From NCBI GenBank assembly GCA_041741995.1, contig JBGSJN010000104.1:1-26847 (forward strand): 26,847 nucleotides of DNA, given 5' to 3'. Each line of letters begins with the position of its first letter. Positions within the stretch are counted from its first letter, which is position 1. This document shows positions 14,317-23,500 of this stretch, one piece after another. The notes beneath the pieces are model-generated. The model made no database searches, was not told where the DNA came from, and saw only the letters and a list, made by a program, of their open reading frames with translations. This DNA is from WTXA01 sp041741995 (lineage in GTDB: Bacteria > Bacillota > TC1). A program made the position numbers and the translations under genes.

Positions 14317-14346
14317 AAAAAGCAGGCAAGAAATTAATCCCTGCCT
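14317..14346 (-). terminator. Terminator of the molybdenum hydroxylase operon
   Basis: On minus, GCAGG (14344-14340) pairs with CCTGC (14326-14322), extended by G-U pairs, and is followed by TTTTT. It begins 25 bp after the stop of the 2Fe-2S subunit gene and abuts the toxin-antitoxin promoter region. Confidence 0.65.
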
Positions 14347-14370
14347 ACCTAATAAACCATTCTATGTTAG

Positions 14371-14871
14371 TTATTTCTTTATTCTGCAAACATCATAAAC
14401 ATAATAGTCCTTGGCAGCATCCTCTACTGCATCAATAATCTGACTATAACCAGTACAACGACAAAGATTACCGGAAATTGCTGTCTTTATTTCCTCTCTA
14501 GTTGGATTATCATTAGCATCCAAGAACGCCTTGGAACTCATAACAAAACCAGGAGTACAAAAACCACACTGCAAAGCACTATGCTCAACAAACTTCTCCT
14601 GCAAAATATGAAGCTCACCGTTTTCACCAGCTAAACCCTCTATAGTCTCAATAACCTTACCTTCCATAGAAGCAGCAAGAAGCATACAAGAATTAACAGC
14701 TTCACCATTAACAATAACAGTACAAGCCCCACACTCTCCAACGCCACAACCTTCCTTAGTACCAGTAAGCTCAAGATTATCACGCAATGTATCAAGCAAA
14801 CGAGCATTTGGCTCAACCGTAACACTTACAGCTTCACCATTGACAATCATATTAACATTTATCTTATTCAT
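14371..14871 (-). CDS. Molybdenum hydroxylase 2Fe-2S subunit
   Basis: Small electron-transfer subunit of a xanthine-dehydrogenase-family enzyme. The plant-type 2Fe-2S domain has Cys42, 47, 50 and 62 (GCGVGECGACTVIVNG…NSC). The second, all-helical 2Fe-2S domain has CGFC (102, 105) and CRC (137, 139) in GNLCRCTGYSQI. All eight cluster ligands are present and the 166 residues are normal. It passes electrons from the Mo centre to FAD. The ATG follows the stop of the FAD gene directly (TAAATG), with GGAGG in the end of that gene, so the subunits are co-translated. Called xdhC or coxS-like in different schemes. Confidence 0.93.
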   Translation of the reverse strand: MNKINVNMIVNGEAVSVTVEPNARLLDTLRDNLELTGTKEGCGVGECGACTVIVNGEAVNSCMLLAASMEGKVIETIEGLAGENGELHILQEKFVEHSALQCGFCTPGFVMSSKAFLDANDNPTREEIKTAISGNLCRCTGYSQIIDAVEDAAKDYYVYDVCRIKK

Positions 14872-15741
14872 TTATTCAACCTCCAAAGCTTGACTCAAAG
14901 CCCTTGTAGTCAAAGACTCAATAGCCGGCTTCTTAAATTCAGTAGATGGTCTTATTCCTGTGCGATTAATCATCTCATCAGATACCTTCTTACCAGCCTC
15001 AACTAACAATTCTCTAGTTGGAACCTTACCAATCAAGACATCCTCAGCAACGCTAACCCTATCAGGAGTAGCAAAAATACAACCTGGAGCTATCCTGATA
15101 TCACTCACAACACCATCACTGTCAACTACCACAATAACCCCAACATTCATCCTGGAAATAGCCAAAGCCTTTCTTCTACCTAATTTAAGAAAAACCGACT
15201 TGGCTTCAGTTGGCATCTTTGTGAAACTAACTTCAGTAATTATCTCATCAACTTTTAATGTAGTTTTATAGGAGTTGGCAAAGATTGATTTCAAAGAGAC
15301 AATTCTCTCACCACTTGTTCCTACAATCTTAACCTCAGCATCCAAAGCAATAAGAGGTGGCACAGGATCTGACGCAGGTGAAGCATTACCAATGCTACCT
15401 CCAATAGTACCCATATTCCTAATTTGAGGAGAGCCTACTGTACTTGAAGCCTCACAGAAAAAAGGAACATATTTTTGCAAAATCCCGGATTTAACAATAT
15501 CAGTATGTGATGACAAAGCACCTATACAAATACTATCCCCATCTTCTTTAATATATTTCATTTCCTTAAGGTGACCAATATCAATAACATACTCTATATT
15601 AGCCCACTTTTTATCTTCATCACGAATCTGAACCATCAAATCAGTTCCACCAGCAATAATCTTAGCTCTATCACCATGTAGGGCTAATAGTTCACAAGCT
15701 TCTTTCACTGAAGCTGGTCTTAAATAATCATATTTAAACAT
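14872..15741 (-). CDS. Molybdenum hydroxylase FAD-binding subunit
   Basis: Medium subunit carrying FAD (CoxM/XdhB type), 289 residues. The PCMH-type FAD domain begins YDYLRPASVKEACELLA, with the flavin motif IIAGGTDLMVQIRD near residues 30-45 and the second motif IRNMGTIGGSIGNASPASDPVPPLIALDA near 105-135, both complete. The C-terminal CO-dehydrogenase flavoprotein domain (FLKLGRRKALAISRMNVGVIV) follows. CTGGAGGATATA gives a strong ribosome binding site. It lies between the Mo and FeS genes; the electron acceptor is probably NAD+, as in xanthine dehydrogenases, but this is inferred. Confidence 0.93.
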   Translation of the reverse strand: MFKYDYLRPASVKEACELLALHGDRAKIIAGGTDLMVQIRDEDKKWANIEYVIDIGHLKEMKYIKEDGDSICIGALSSHTDIVKSGILQKYVPFFCEASSTVGSPQIRNMGTIGGSIGNASPASDPVPPLIALDAEVKIVGTSGERIVSLKSIFANSYKTTLKVDEIITEVSFTKMPTEAKSVFLKLGRRKALAISRMNVGVIVVVDSDGVVSDIRIAPGCIFATPDRVSVAEDVLIGKVPTRELLVEAGKKVSDEMINRTGIRPSTEFKKPAIESLTTRALSQALEVE

Positions 15742-15759
15742 TATATCCTCCAGTAATCA

Positions 15760-18039
15760 CTAATTTAAACCAGTCTTGTTACGACTGTTTTTTAATTCTT
15801 GCATCATAGTTTCCAGACTTGCAGGTAATTCTCTTATACGAATACCTGTCGCATCATAAATTGCGTTAATAATTGCCGGTGCAGCTGTACAAGCTGTCGG
15901 TTCTCCAAGACCTCTTGCTCCAAAGGGCCCAGTCTTAGTAGGCACCTCAACCACTATTGAATTCATTTCAGGCATATCAAGAGATGTAGGAATCAGATAC
16001 TTATCAAAATTCGTATTCTTGATATGACCTTTCTTAGAATCAACATCCTCAAACAACGCCATACCAACAGCCATTGAGACACCACCATTAATCTGGCCAA
16101 TAACCTCATTTTTATCAAAGGCATGACCAACATCATGAACAGCAATAAATTTATCAACAGAAACCTGACCTGTTTCTAGATCAACTTCAACTTCAGTCAC
16201 TGCAGCACCATAAGCATAAGATAAATATGCTTCACCAAAACCATTGGCTCTGTCCCAGGCAAGACCTGAAACAGTATACCAACCACGTCCTGAAGGTGTC
16301 TGCCCGCGAGCAAAAATTTCATTAATCATATCCTGGTAGTTTACATGCTCATCAGCCTTACCAGGAGAATATATTTGCTCATTATTAAATATTAACTCTT
16401 CCTTTAAAACACCAAGAACATCAGCAGCAATAGCAGCTAATTTTTCTTTTACTTCTTCAGCAGCAAGTCTTGCTGCATTACCAATAACCATAGTCCCTCT
16501 AGTAGCTGAGGACGGTCCACTGTTTGGTACATATTGAGTATCAACAGGAGCCATTACGATTCTTTCTCTTTTAACTCCTAAGGTTTCCATTATGACATTA
16601 ACCATCATAGTATGACCACCCATTCCAACATCAGCCATACTTGATAGAATTGTTATTCCACCGTCATTGTTGACTAGAAGTTGAACTTCAGCTGTGTCAA
16701 TACCTTGACCGGCGGCACCAAAAGCCTCTCCTCGATGTAAGAGAGCAAAACCAATCCCTTTGACCTTACTGCCACCCTTCTTTCTCTCAATGGCTATTTC
16801 TTCTTTTCTTTCTTTCCAGTTTGAAGCTTTTTGGGCTTCATCTAGACATTTACCAAGACTAACATCAGTCATTACTTGGCCGACTCCTGAAATATCATTT
16901 TCTTTCAAATGATTCATTTTTTTAAATTCAAGAGGATCAAATCCCATTTCACAGGCGATTTCATCTAAAAGCACTTCAGAAGCAAAATCAACCTGAGGAG
17001 AACCAAAACCTCTCATAGCATCAGAGTAAGTATTATTAGTAAACGCCAATGTTACATTGCTTTTAACATTATCTATATTGTATGGACCAGAAGCTTCAAT
17101 TAAGGTACGAGTAGCAACAGGATGAGATTTTGATAGATACGCTCCACCATCACCAATTAAGTCAATTTCCATAGCGGTAATTCGACCAGCCTTGGTAACA
17201 CCAACTTTATACTTGCAAATATATGGGTGTCTTTTTGTCCCTTCAATTATTGACTCTTCTCTGGTAAAGACCATCTTAACTGGTTTGCCTGTTAAGACTG
17301 CAGCTAATGCTGCTCTTGAGCCTAATAGACCTGCATCATAGTTCTTGGCTCCAAAGGACCCTCCTATTGCAGGCGTTATAAATCTTACTTGATTTTCTCT
17401 TAGCCCTAAAGTTTCAGCTATTAGCAGTCTGGCTTTATAGGCATCATTCGTTGGGGCATATACTGTAATACCCTCTGTTGTAGGTACAGCCACAGCAGCT
17501 TCAGTTTCAAGAGGGGTATGATCAACTCTTTGAGTTCTATATTCTTTTTCAAAAATATAATCCGCCATCAAAAAGCCTTCCTCAACATTGCCTTTTCCGC
17601 CCTTGTACTTACATAAAAGATTACCATCATCGTAAATCTTTTGTGCATCTTGTTTCAAGGCAGCTTCTGAACTTGTTACTGCTGGCAGTTCTTCATAAAT
17701 AACTTTAACAAGTTTAGCAGCTTCAGATGCTACTACCTTGCTATTCGCAACCACTAGGGCTACTCCTTCCCCTTCATACCTAACCACTTCAGGAACCAGT
17801 ATTGGTTTCTGTTTATATTGAGACGGTATTCCAGGTATGTTATCTGCTGTAATCACCATGACTACACCAGGATACTGTTCAGCCTGTTCGCGCTCAATAC
17901 TAATGATCTTGGCATGTGGATGTGGACATCTTACTGTTGTAGCATATAACATGTGTGGAAAGCTCAAATCATTAGTGTATTGGGCCTTGCCTGTTATTTT
18001 AGCTAAAACATCGACTCTTCTCCCATGTTTTTTAACCAA
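15760..18039 (-). CDS. Molybdenum hydroxylase large subunit, xanthine dehydrogenase family
   Basis: Catalytic subunit with molybdopterin cofactor, hydroxylating an aromatic N-heterocycle or aldehyde; about 760 residues, normal for separate-subunit enzymes. Domain order: aldehyde oxidase a/b hammerhead (GKAQYTNDLSFPHMLYATTVRCPHPHAKI), then Mo-binding domain with GGSFGAKNYD, MRGFGSPQ, the Q-loop MADVGMGGHTMM, and C-terminal GPFGARGLGEPTA that provides the catalytic Glu. The nearby amidohydrolase makes purine catabolism the best guess for the substrate, yet nicotinate- or other heterocycle hydroxylases are not excluded. The TTG at 18039 has GAGGTGA five bases upstream; the GTG at 18048 overlaps that site and is less likely. 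No cofactor-insertion genes are in the window. Confidence 0.92.
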   Translation of the reverse strand: MVKKHGRRVDVLAKITGKAQYTNDLSFPHMLYATTVRCPHPHAKIISIEREQAEQYPGVVMVITADNIPGIPSQYKQKPILVPEVVRYEGEGVALVVANSKVVASEAAKLVKVIYEELPAVTSSEAALKQDAQKIYDDGNLLCKYKGGKGNVEEGFLMADYIFEKEYRTQRVDHTPLETEAAVAVPTTEGITVYAPTNDAYKARLLIAETLGLRENQVRFITPAIGGSFGAKNYDAGLLGSRAALAAVLTGKPVKMVFTREESIIEGTKRHPYICKYKVGVTKAGRITAMEIDLIGDGGAYLSKSHPVATRTLIEASGPYNIDNVKSNVTLAFTNNTYSDAMRGFGSPQVDFASEVLLDEIACEMGFDPLEFKKMNHLKENDISGVGQVMTDVSLGKCLDEAQKASNWKERKEEIAIERKKGGSKVKGIGFALLHRGEAFGAAGQGIDTAEVQLLVNNDGGITILSSMADVGMGGHTMMVNVIMETLGVKRERIVMAPVDTQYVPNSGPSSATRGTMVIGNAARLAAEEVKEKLAAIAADVLGVLKEELIFNNEQIYSPGKADEHVNYQDMINEIFARGQTPSGRGWYTVSGLAWDRANGFGEAYLSYAYGAAVTEVEVDLETGQVSVDKFIAVHDVGHAFDKNEVIGQINGGVSMAVGMALFEDVDSKKGHIKNTNFDKYLIPTSLDMPEMNSIVVEVPTKTGPFGARGLGEPTACTAAPAIINAIYDATGIRIRELPASLETMMQELKNSRNKTGLN

Positions 18040-18105
18040 TTTAATCACCTCGTATTGATATTTGTATAACCTATTAACCTTATATAGATAATGGCTAACA
18101 TAATA

Positions 18106-18114
18106 ATTATATCA
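18106..18114 (-). promoter_or_regulatory. Extended -10 promoter candidate for the hydroxylase operon
   Basis: On minus, TGATATAAT is a perfect extended -10 element 67-75 bases before the start codon, without a recognisable -35. It lies downstream of the hairpin at 18191-18219. If it is used, that hairpin is only the upstream terminator rather than a leader attenuator. Confidence 0.35.
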
Positions 18115-18190
18115 TTATTCATAAAAAACACCTATACAATTAGCTTCTATATACTTTTTCCTAAATAATGATGAATTCCAAAAATTATAT

Positions 18191-18219
18191 AAAAAAATGA
18201 GGGATTGAACCCCCTCATT
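18191..18219 (-). terminator. Hairpin with U-tract upstream of the hydroxylase operon
   Basis: ATGAGGG (18197-18203) pairs with CCCTCAT (18212-18218), extended by an A-T pair, with seven U following on minus. The RNA loop GGUUCAAU matches the hairpin before the YczE-like gene. It could end transcription from the DUF3048 gene, whose stop is 150 bp away, or attenuate the hydroxylase operon: a TACAAT box near 18266-18271 lies upstream in the context GTGTGTTACAAT, similar to GTGTGTTATAAT before the other hairpin. Confidence 0.75.
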
Positions 18220-18292
18220 ATTATTTCAATTTCATTTCAGTATTAATTTTTCACTAACTCTAACCTTATTGTAACACACATTTATTAAAAAA

Positions 18293-18367
18293 CTATGTTT
18301 TCTTAGCCATTTTCTTAATCATTAAATTAATAAAAGCACCAACTAGTCTTTGAAGAATTTTTATCAT
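18293..18367 (-). CDS. Possible 24-residue cationic amphipathic peptide
   Basis: A short reading frame starts four bases after the DUF3048 stop codon (TAG TAAC ATG) and ends at TAG. The peptide begins MIKILQRLVGAF and ends IKKMAKKT: six Lys/Arg, no acidic residue, hydrophobic residues spaced as in an amphipathic helix. No ribosome binding site precedes it, so translation would depend on reinitiation after the DUF3048 gene. It is followed by 70 bp and then the hairpin at 18191-18219. It could be a chance frame; the composition and placement are the only support. Confidence 0.25.
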   Translation of the reverse strand: MIKILQRLVGAFINLMIKKMAKKT

Positions 18368-18371
18368 GTTA

Positions 18372-19409
18372 CTATTTTATAGGATGGATATGAATCCAAG
18401 TATTGCCTGGTTTTAGAACTATTGGATTCCCTTCGGCATCCTTATACATGGTCTGTGCAGTTGGTGAATCCTTGGACCAACTACCTTGGACATACATACC
18501 ACCAATATAGAAATCAGCCTTACCTGAACCAACCATAACCCAATCCTTGTAGACTGAACCCTTTATAGAATAGGAAGTATATTGAACTATTACATTCTTC
18601 ACTTCTAATTGAGCTTTAGTTTCTGATGCCATAAATGGAACGCCACTCATAAAACGAAGATATACACCTTTATTAAAATCATAAGTATAAGAAACATAAT
18701 TCCTATTACTAGTTGTAAATGGAAGCTCAACAGCAGTTACTGAATCGCCAGGATAAAATACTGTAGCATCAAACTTCCAATCCAGTGGTTTAGGTTCATA
18801 ATTATAAAGCTTTTGTGCTAGTAACGGATTACCCATTACGTTGTGAGGAGCAGGTGCTGTATTTACTCTTTTAAATATACCATCCTTATTCCCAGTTATG
18901 CCATCTAAATCTATCTTTATATCCTTAAAGAGTTTATTGCCAGTAAAAGTATATTCTTGAGGGTTTGAAGCTGTGCCCGAGGCACCAAAATGCATAAACA
19001 AACCATCCCATTCCTGTTGTATATATAAAAATGGTGCTCTGCCACTTCTTATAGGTAATATTTGTTCAGGAACCTTATCAGAAAATATACTTACAAAACG
19101 AGTTATACTGCCTTCAACCATAACTTCATAAACCACATCAGCAGTTTGCAATCCTGTTTGAGGTCTTGCAGCAGGGGAGTTTTCAATAACTGCCATAACA
19201 GGCTTATAGTCACCATCAAAATCAAATCCTGTTGTGGAAGATTTCTTTATAACTACACCTGAATCTGTCCCAATTGGTTCAGGATAGCTACCATCATCAC
19301 CATTTTCTGCTTGTTTGACCTCACCACCCAAAGCAAAAGCTAGAGCAATAAGCAAAGAACCAAATATTATAAGGCCTGTACTAATAAAAATTTTACTTTT
19401 TTTCATCAT
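18372..19409 (-). CDS. DUF3048 (YerB-like) exported protein
   Basis: 345 residues with an N-terminal hydrophobic anchor or signal (KIFISTGLIIFGSLLIALAFALGG) without a lipobox cysteine, unlike many YerB-type lipoproteins. The DUF3048 N-terminal domain is clear: VMAVIENSPAARPQTGLQTADVVYEVMVEGSITRFVSIFSD, LPIRSGRAPFLYIQQEW, FMHFGASGTA, and APAPHNVMGN. The C-terminal DUF3048_C domain holds VQYTS…YKDWVMVGSGKADFYIGGMYVQGSWSKDSPT and LKPGNTWIHIHP. It should sit outside the membrane, exposed to the cell wall; function unknown. AGGGGG lies just before the ATG pair at 19409/19406. An extended -10 promoter is 40 bp upstream. Confidence 0.9.
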   Translation of the reverse strand: MMKKSKIFISTGLIIFGSLLIALAFALGGEVKQAENGDDGSYPEPIGTDSGVVIKKSSTTGFDFDGDYKPVMAVIENSPAARPQTGLQTADVVYEVMVEGSITRFVSIFSDKVPEQILPIRSGRAPFLYIQQEWDGLFMHFGASGTASNPQEYTFTGNKLFKDIKIDLDGITGNKDGIFKRVNTAPAPHNVMGNPLLAQKLYNYEPKPLDWKFDATVFYPGDSVTAVELPFTTSNRNYVSYTYDFNKGVYLRFMSGVPFMASETKAQLEVKNVIVQYTSYSIKGSVYKDWVMVGSGKADFYIGGMYVQGSWSKDSPTAQTMYKDAEGNPIVLKPGNTWIHIHPIK

Positions 19410-19450
19410 AACCCCCTAAAAGATAATTATATATATTATTAAATAAAGTT

Positions 19451-19459
19451 ATTATACCA
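19451..19459 (-). promoter_or_regulatory. Extended -10 promoter of the DUF3048 gene
   Basis: On minus, TGGTATAAT is a perfect extended -10, about 42 bp upstream of the ATG. The -35 region (CACTTT-like) is poor, which extended -10 promoters tolerate. Confidence 0.5.
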
Positions 19460-19480
19460 TATTTAAGTTAATAAAGTGAC

Positions 19481-20164
19481 TTAATTCCCCCATCTATCAA
19501 GAGCAAATTGTGACAATTTAATTATATAAACAAAATTAAAGACTGTAGAAAAAAATAAAGCCAATACTGTAACTGTCATAGAAATTTCATAAGTCAAAAA
19601 TAAAAGAACTAAATTAACCAACAATAGAATTATCATTTGAAAATAAATACTAACTTTAATAGGAAAAATCCAAGAAAAAGAAACTCTGGCATTATCCTTT
19701 CCTAATACATATCTTATTGTAAAAAGGTGCATAAAAGGTATTATAATTGTAATTATAGCTAAATACAAATACATTGATAAGTCTAATAATCTATCAATAA
19801 TAGAGTCAGACAGAAAATTAGCCAAAAATAAATCAAAAAGAACAAAAAATATAATAAATAAAAACAAAAAAATGATGGTAACTAAAGAAAAAACAAAAAT
19901 AGCAATGCCCCAGCTGATAATATACCTTTTTATGATTCCTTCATCCTTAAACATAAACATTTCGTTAATTCTAATAAATCCTAATATAGCAAAAACTATA
20001 ACCAAAGCAAATAAAACTAATGTCATAATAGTATAAAGAGAACTACTCTCATCTGCATAAATCAAATCAGAAGAAAATAAAAAAAGAACAGGAAAAACAA
20101 AAAAGAAAGTCAAAATCCAGACAAGATTTTCATTTTTATGAATAAACTCGACAATACCTTTCAC
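19481..20164 (-). CDS. Multi-pass membrane protein of unknown function
   Basis: 227 residues, very rich in Phe, Ile and Leu, with about six membrane segments: VWILTFFFVFPVLFLFSS, TIMTLVLFALVIVFAILGF, YIISWGIAIFVFSLVTIIF, FLFIIFFVLFDLF, YLYLAIITIIIPFMHLF, and a long C-terminal pair FQMIILLLVNLVLLFL / VTVLALFFSTVFNFVYII. I recognise no family motif. Start is GTG at 20164 with AAGGAG nine bases upstream. It is separated from the upstream small membrane protein by a strong terminator, so it is probably transcribed alone. Confidence 0.7.
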   Translation of the reverse strand: MKGIVEFIHKNENLVWILTFFFVFPVLFLFSSDLIYADESSSLYTIMTLVLFALVIVFAILGFIRINEMFMFKDEGIIKRYIISWGIAIFVFSLVTIIFLFLFIIFFVLFDLFLANFLSDSIIDRLLDLSMYLYLAIITIIIPFMHLFTIRYVLGKDNARVSFSWIFPIKVSIYFQMIILLLVNLVLLFLTYEISMTVTVLALFFSTVFNFVYIIKLSQFALDRWGN

Positions 20165-20245
20165 TAAACGCTCTCCTTCTTCAATAATTTTCTTTACATA
20201 ACTTATTAAATTATATCATACCTTAACATTAGATAATATATTAAA

Positions 20246-20293
20246 AAGAAGCCAGTCATCTACAAGCTTTAAAACTTGTATGACTGGCTTCTT
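20246..20293 (-). terminator. Strong terminator after the glucan synthase operon
   Basis: A long hairpin pairs AAGAAGCCAGTCAT…ACAAG with CTTGT…ATGACTGGCTTCTT, about 19 bp with a 2-nt bulge and an 8-nt loop. On minus it is followed by TTTTTAA. It begins 10 bp after the stop of the small membrane protein at 20303. Confidence 0.9.
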
Positions 20294-20302
20294 ACTTTTT
20301 CC

Positions 20303-20557
20303 TTAAAATTTATCTTTCTTTTTATCAGTAATCCTTATAGCAAGCTTCACACCTAGTATAGTTAAAACAATAGCCCCAATTATAGAGCCGATATAAGTAG
20401 CTAACTCATATCCTTCAATACCTATATTCTCATAAATATCAAAACCTCCTAAAAAAGTACCACCAACAATTAAACCTAAATAAGCACCTAGAATAACTCC
20501 GATTAAAAAACCAATAAGACCACCAATAATAACTGACAATAATTTATTATTCATCAT
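20303..20557 (-). CDS. Small glycine-rich two-helix membrane protein
   Basis: 84 residues from the ATG at 20557, which has AAAGGAG six bases upstream. The first helix is a glycine zipper (VIIGGLIGFLIGVILGAYLGLIVGG); a polar link YENIGIEGYE and a second helix YIGSIIGAIVLTILGVKLAI follow, with a lysine-rich end RITDKKKDKF. Glycine zippers let helices pack tightly and oligomerise, so it may be a small pore, scaffold or regulator. It starts 17 bp after the stop of the glucan synthase-like gene and ends at the terminator, so it is the last gene of that operon. No family recognised. Confidence 0.7.
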   Translation of the reverse strand: MMNNKLLSVIIGGLIGFLIGVILGAYLGLIVGGTFLGGFDIYENIGIEGYELATYIGSIIGAIVLTILGVKLAIRITDKKKDKF

Positions 20558-20573
20558 AATCAACTCCTTTATA

Positions 20574-23500
20574 TTAGCCTAAAATTACCTCAACCTTATG
20601 TAACATCCAATCATCAGTCAAAGGAAATACTTGACCCTCTAAAAGAATGCCATCTACCATTAATTGAGTTACACCCTTGGATTTACCTTTAGGGTTTTTA
20701 ACAGTAATTTGATAATTTGCCGACTTGTACTGATAGGATATCTCATATTCCTTCCACTGACTAGGTATACAAGGATCAATCAATATAGAATCACCATTTT
20801 TTTGAAATCCCAAAACATTCTCTACTCCAGCTCTATACATCCAACCAGCTGCACCAGTATACCATGACCAGCCACCTCTTCCAATATGAGGATACGTACT
20901 ATAGACATCAGCTGCCATCACATAAGGCTCAACTTTATATCTTGAATACTCTCTATAATTATTTGTAAGATTAATAGGATTTAGTAATTCAAAAAGTTCT
21001 AAGGCTTTATTCCCATTACCTAGTTTAGCAAAAGCAATTATTGCCCAAGCAGCAGCATGAGTATACTGTCCACCATTTTCTCTGGTACCTGGAACATAAC
21101 CTTTAATATAGCCTGGTTCCTCTTTACCTAAATCAAATGGAGGAGTTAAAAGTTTCATCAAACCATCTTCACGGCTAATCAGATAATTTTCCATTGAATT
21201 CATAGCTTCCTTAGCTCGATTAGCTTTACCTTGTCCTGAAATAACTGCCCAACTTTGAGAAATTGAATCGATCTTACAATCATTGTTTTGCTCAGAACCT
21301 AAAGGATTACCATCATCAAAGTAAGCTCTACGATACCACTTACCATCCCATGCCTCTTTTTCAATAGCTCCAAGAATCTTTTTCATAATAGAATTATATT
21401 TCTCTTCGAGACTATCATTCCCCATTTGTTTACATAGAGGAGCAAAACCTGTTAAAACAGAAATTAAAAACCAGCCCAACCAAACACTTTCTCCTAAACC
21501 TCTATTCCCAACTTCATTCATACCGTCATTCCAGTCCCCGGATCCCATAAGAGGCAGACCATGTTTACCAAACTTTAATGACACTTCTATAGCTCTTAGA
21601 CAATGTTCATAGAGGGTAGCAGATTCTTCAAATACTCTAGGATTACCATATCTATCATCTTCATCATCCTTTAAAATATCCTCAATCAAAAATGAAAGTT
21701 CTTCATTTAATATTGTACTATCACCAGTAATCCTGATATATTCTGAAGTCACATAAGGAAGCCATAATCGATCATCAGAAAAACGAGTACGCACACCTTT
21801 GCCACTAGGTTCATGCCACCAATGTTGTACATCTCCCTCAATATATTGATGCTTCCCATGAAGCAATATTTGCTTCCTGGCAGCTTCAGGCCAAATAGAA
21901 GCAATCGAGAGACAATCTTGCAATTGATCCCTAAAGCCGTAAGCCCCACCAGCCTGATAAAATCCTGCTTTTGCCCATAATCTACTAGAAATCAACTGAT
22001 ACTGCAACCAACCATTCAGCATTAGGTCCATTGATTTAGCAGGTGTTTTAACTTGAATTATTTGTAACTTTTCTCCCCAAAATTCCTTGACTTTAGTTAA
22101 GGCTTTTTTAGTATTTTCAACAGACCTATATTTCCCCATAAGATTTTGTATCTCATTAATTTCTTTACCCATACCCAATTGAAATACTATGTCCTTACTT
22201 TCATTAGGTTCTAGAACTACCTCTACTTGTATGGCACCACATGGGTCTGTTACCATATCCATATTTCCTGAAAGACTTTTCCTTTTCAAACAATCTGGTA
22301 AGACAGAATTTCCTCTGCCAAAAAACTCCTTACCATCGTTTGTAACTGTTCTTTCCTTTATTGAAGCTTCAACAAAACATATTTCTCCTGAAAAGTCTTC
22401 ATTATATGGATTTTCAATTAGTATCCCGCCATTAGTATCTAATTTTGTTTTAATATGCAATATTGTATTTTTTCTAATAACACCTAATACAGGCTTTATA
22501 CAGTATGTAACTGTTAGTGTTTTCTTATTATCCGAGATATTCTTCAAGGAAAGCAAGCTTATTTTAATTGACTCATCAACTGGTACAAATTGGATAAGAC
22601 TTTGCTCAATTTCATTACTATTATGTAAAAATTTTGTATACCCAAATCCATGATGAATAATATAAGGTTCTTTTTCCCTAATTGGTGAAGCTGTTGTAGA
22701 CCACACATGCCCGGTCTCATCATCCCTCAGATATAGAAACTCTCCAGGAGGATCACAAACAGGATCATTAAACCATGGAGTAATTTTATTTTCCCTACTA
22801 TTTTCAGACCAAGTATAACCTGAGCCAGATTCAGAAACTAAAAATCCAAATTTATCATTTGTTATAACATTAATCCAAGGAGCTGGTGTAACTTTTCCAT
22901 TTTCTAGTTTAATTACATACTCATCTCCTTTTTCGTTAAAACCACCTAGATCATTAAAATATAAAAGAGATGACATTTCTGGAGATTCGATATTTTTTTC
23001 TGAAGCCTCAAGATTATCTCTATTAAAATCTACTAAATTAGGTAACAACCTTTTGTTCCCTCTTTTAAGCTGATCACTTATATTACCATCATCACCTTTA
23101 AAGACCAATCTTGAAACAGCATATAGTAAAGGAATGTCTTCTTCCATCACTTTATTCTTATCTAGAACAAAAACATGCTTTATTCTACTGGAATAGTCAT
23201 GTGTCTGGCTAGATAATATAATATCAGAAATCAACTGATTCAATGGTGCATCATAGGTATATTCCTCTTCATTTAAAATTACCAGATCCACAATTATATC
23301 CATTAAATGACAATATTCTTGTGCTTTTAAAACTTCTGATAATAATCTCATCTGATTATTTTTGTTCAATACCACTAGAATTATTGGTAAATCACCAGAA
23401 ATACTATAGCGCCATAAAGCAGACTGACCTTTTGCATTTTCCATAATCTGTTGTTGATACTTATCCCTCAATGGGCTTGCAAACATTATATCTGATAGCA

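Noticed and set aside
18111..18172. 9-bp inverted repeat ATCATTATT/AATAATGAT as a leader structure
   Set aside because: The arms are purely AT-rich with a 44-nt loop, which chance easily gives in this region.
18196..18219. tRNA-like T-arm (GGTTCAATCC)
   Set aside because: The match is confined to the hairpin loop of a terminator; no acceptor stem, D-arm or anticodon arm is present around it.
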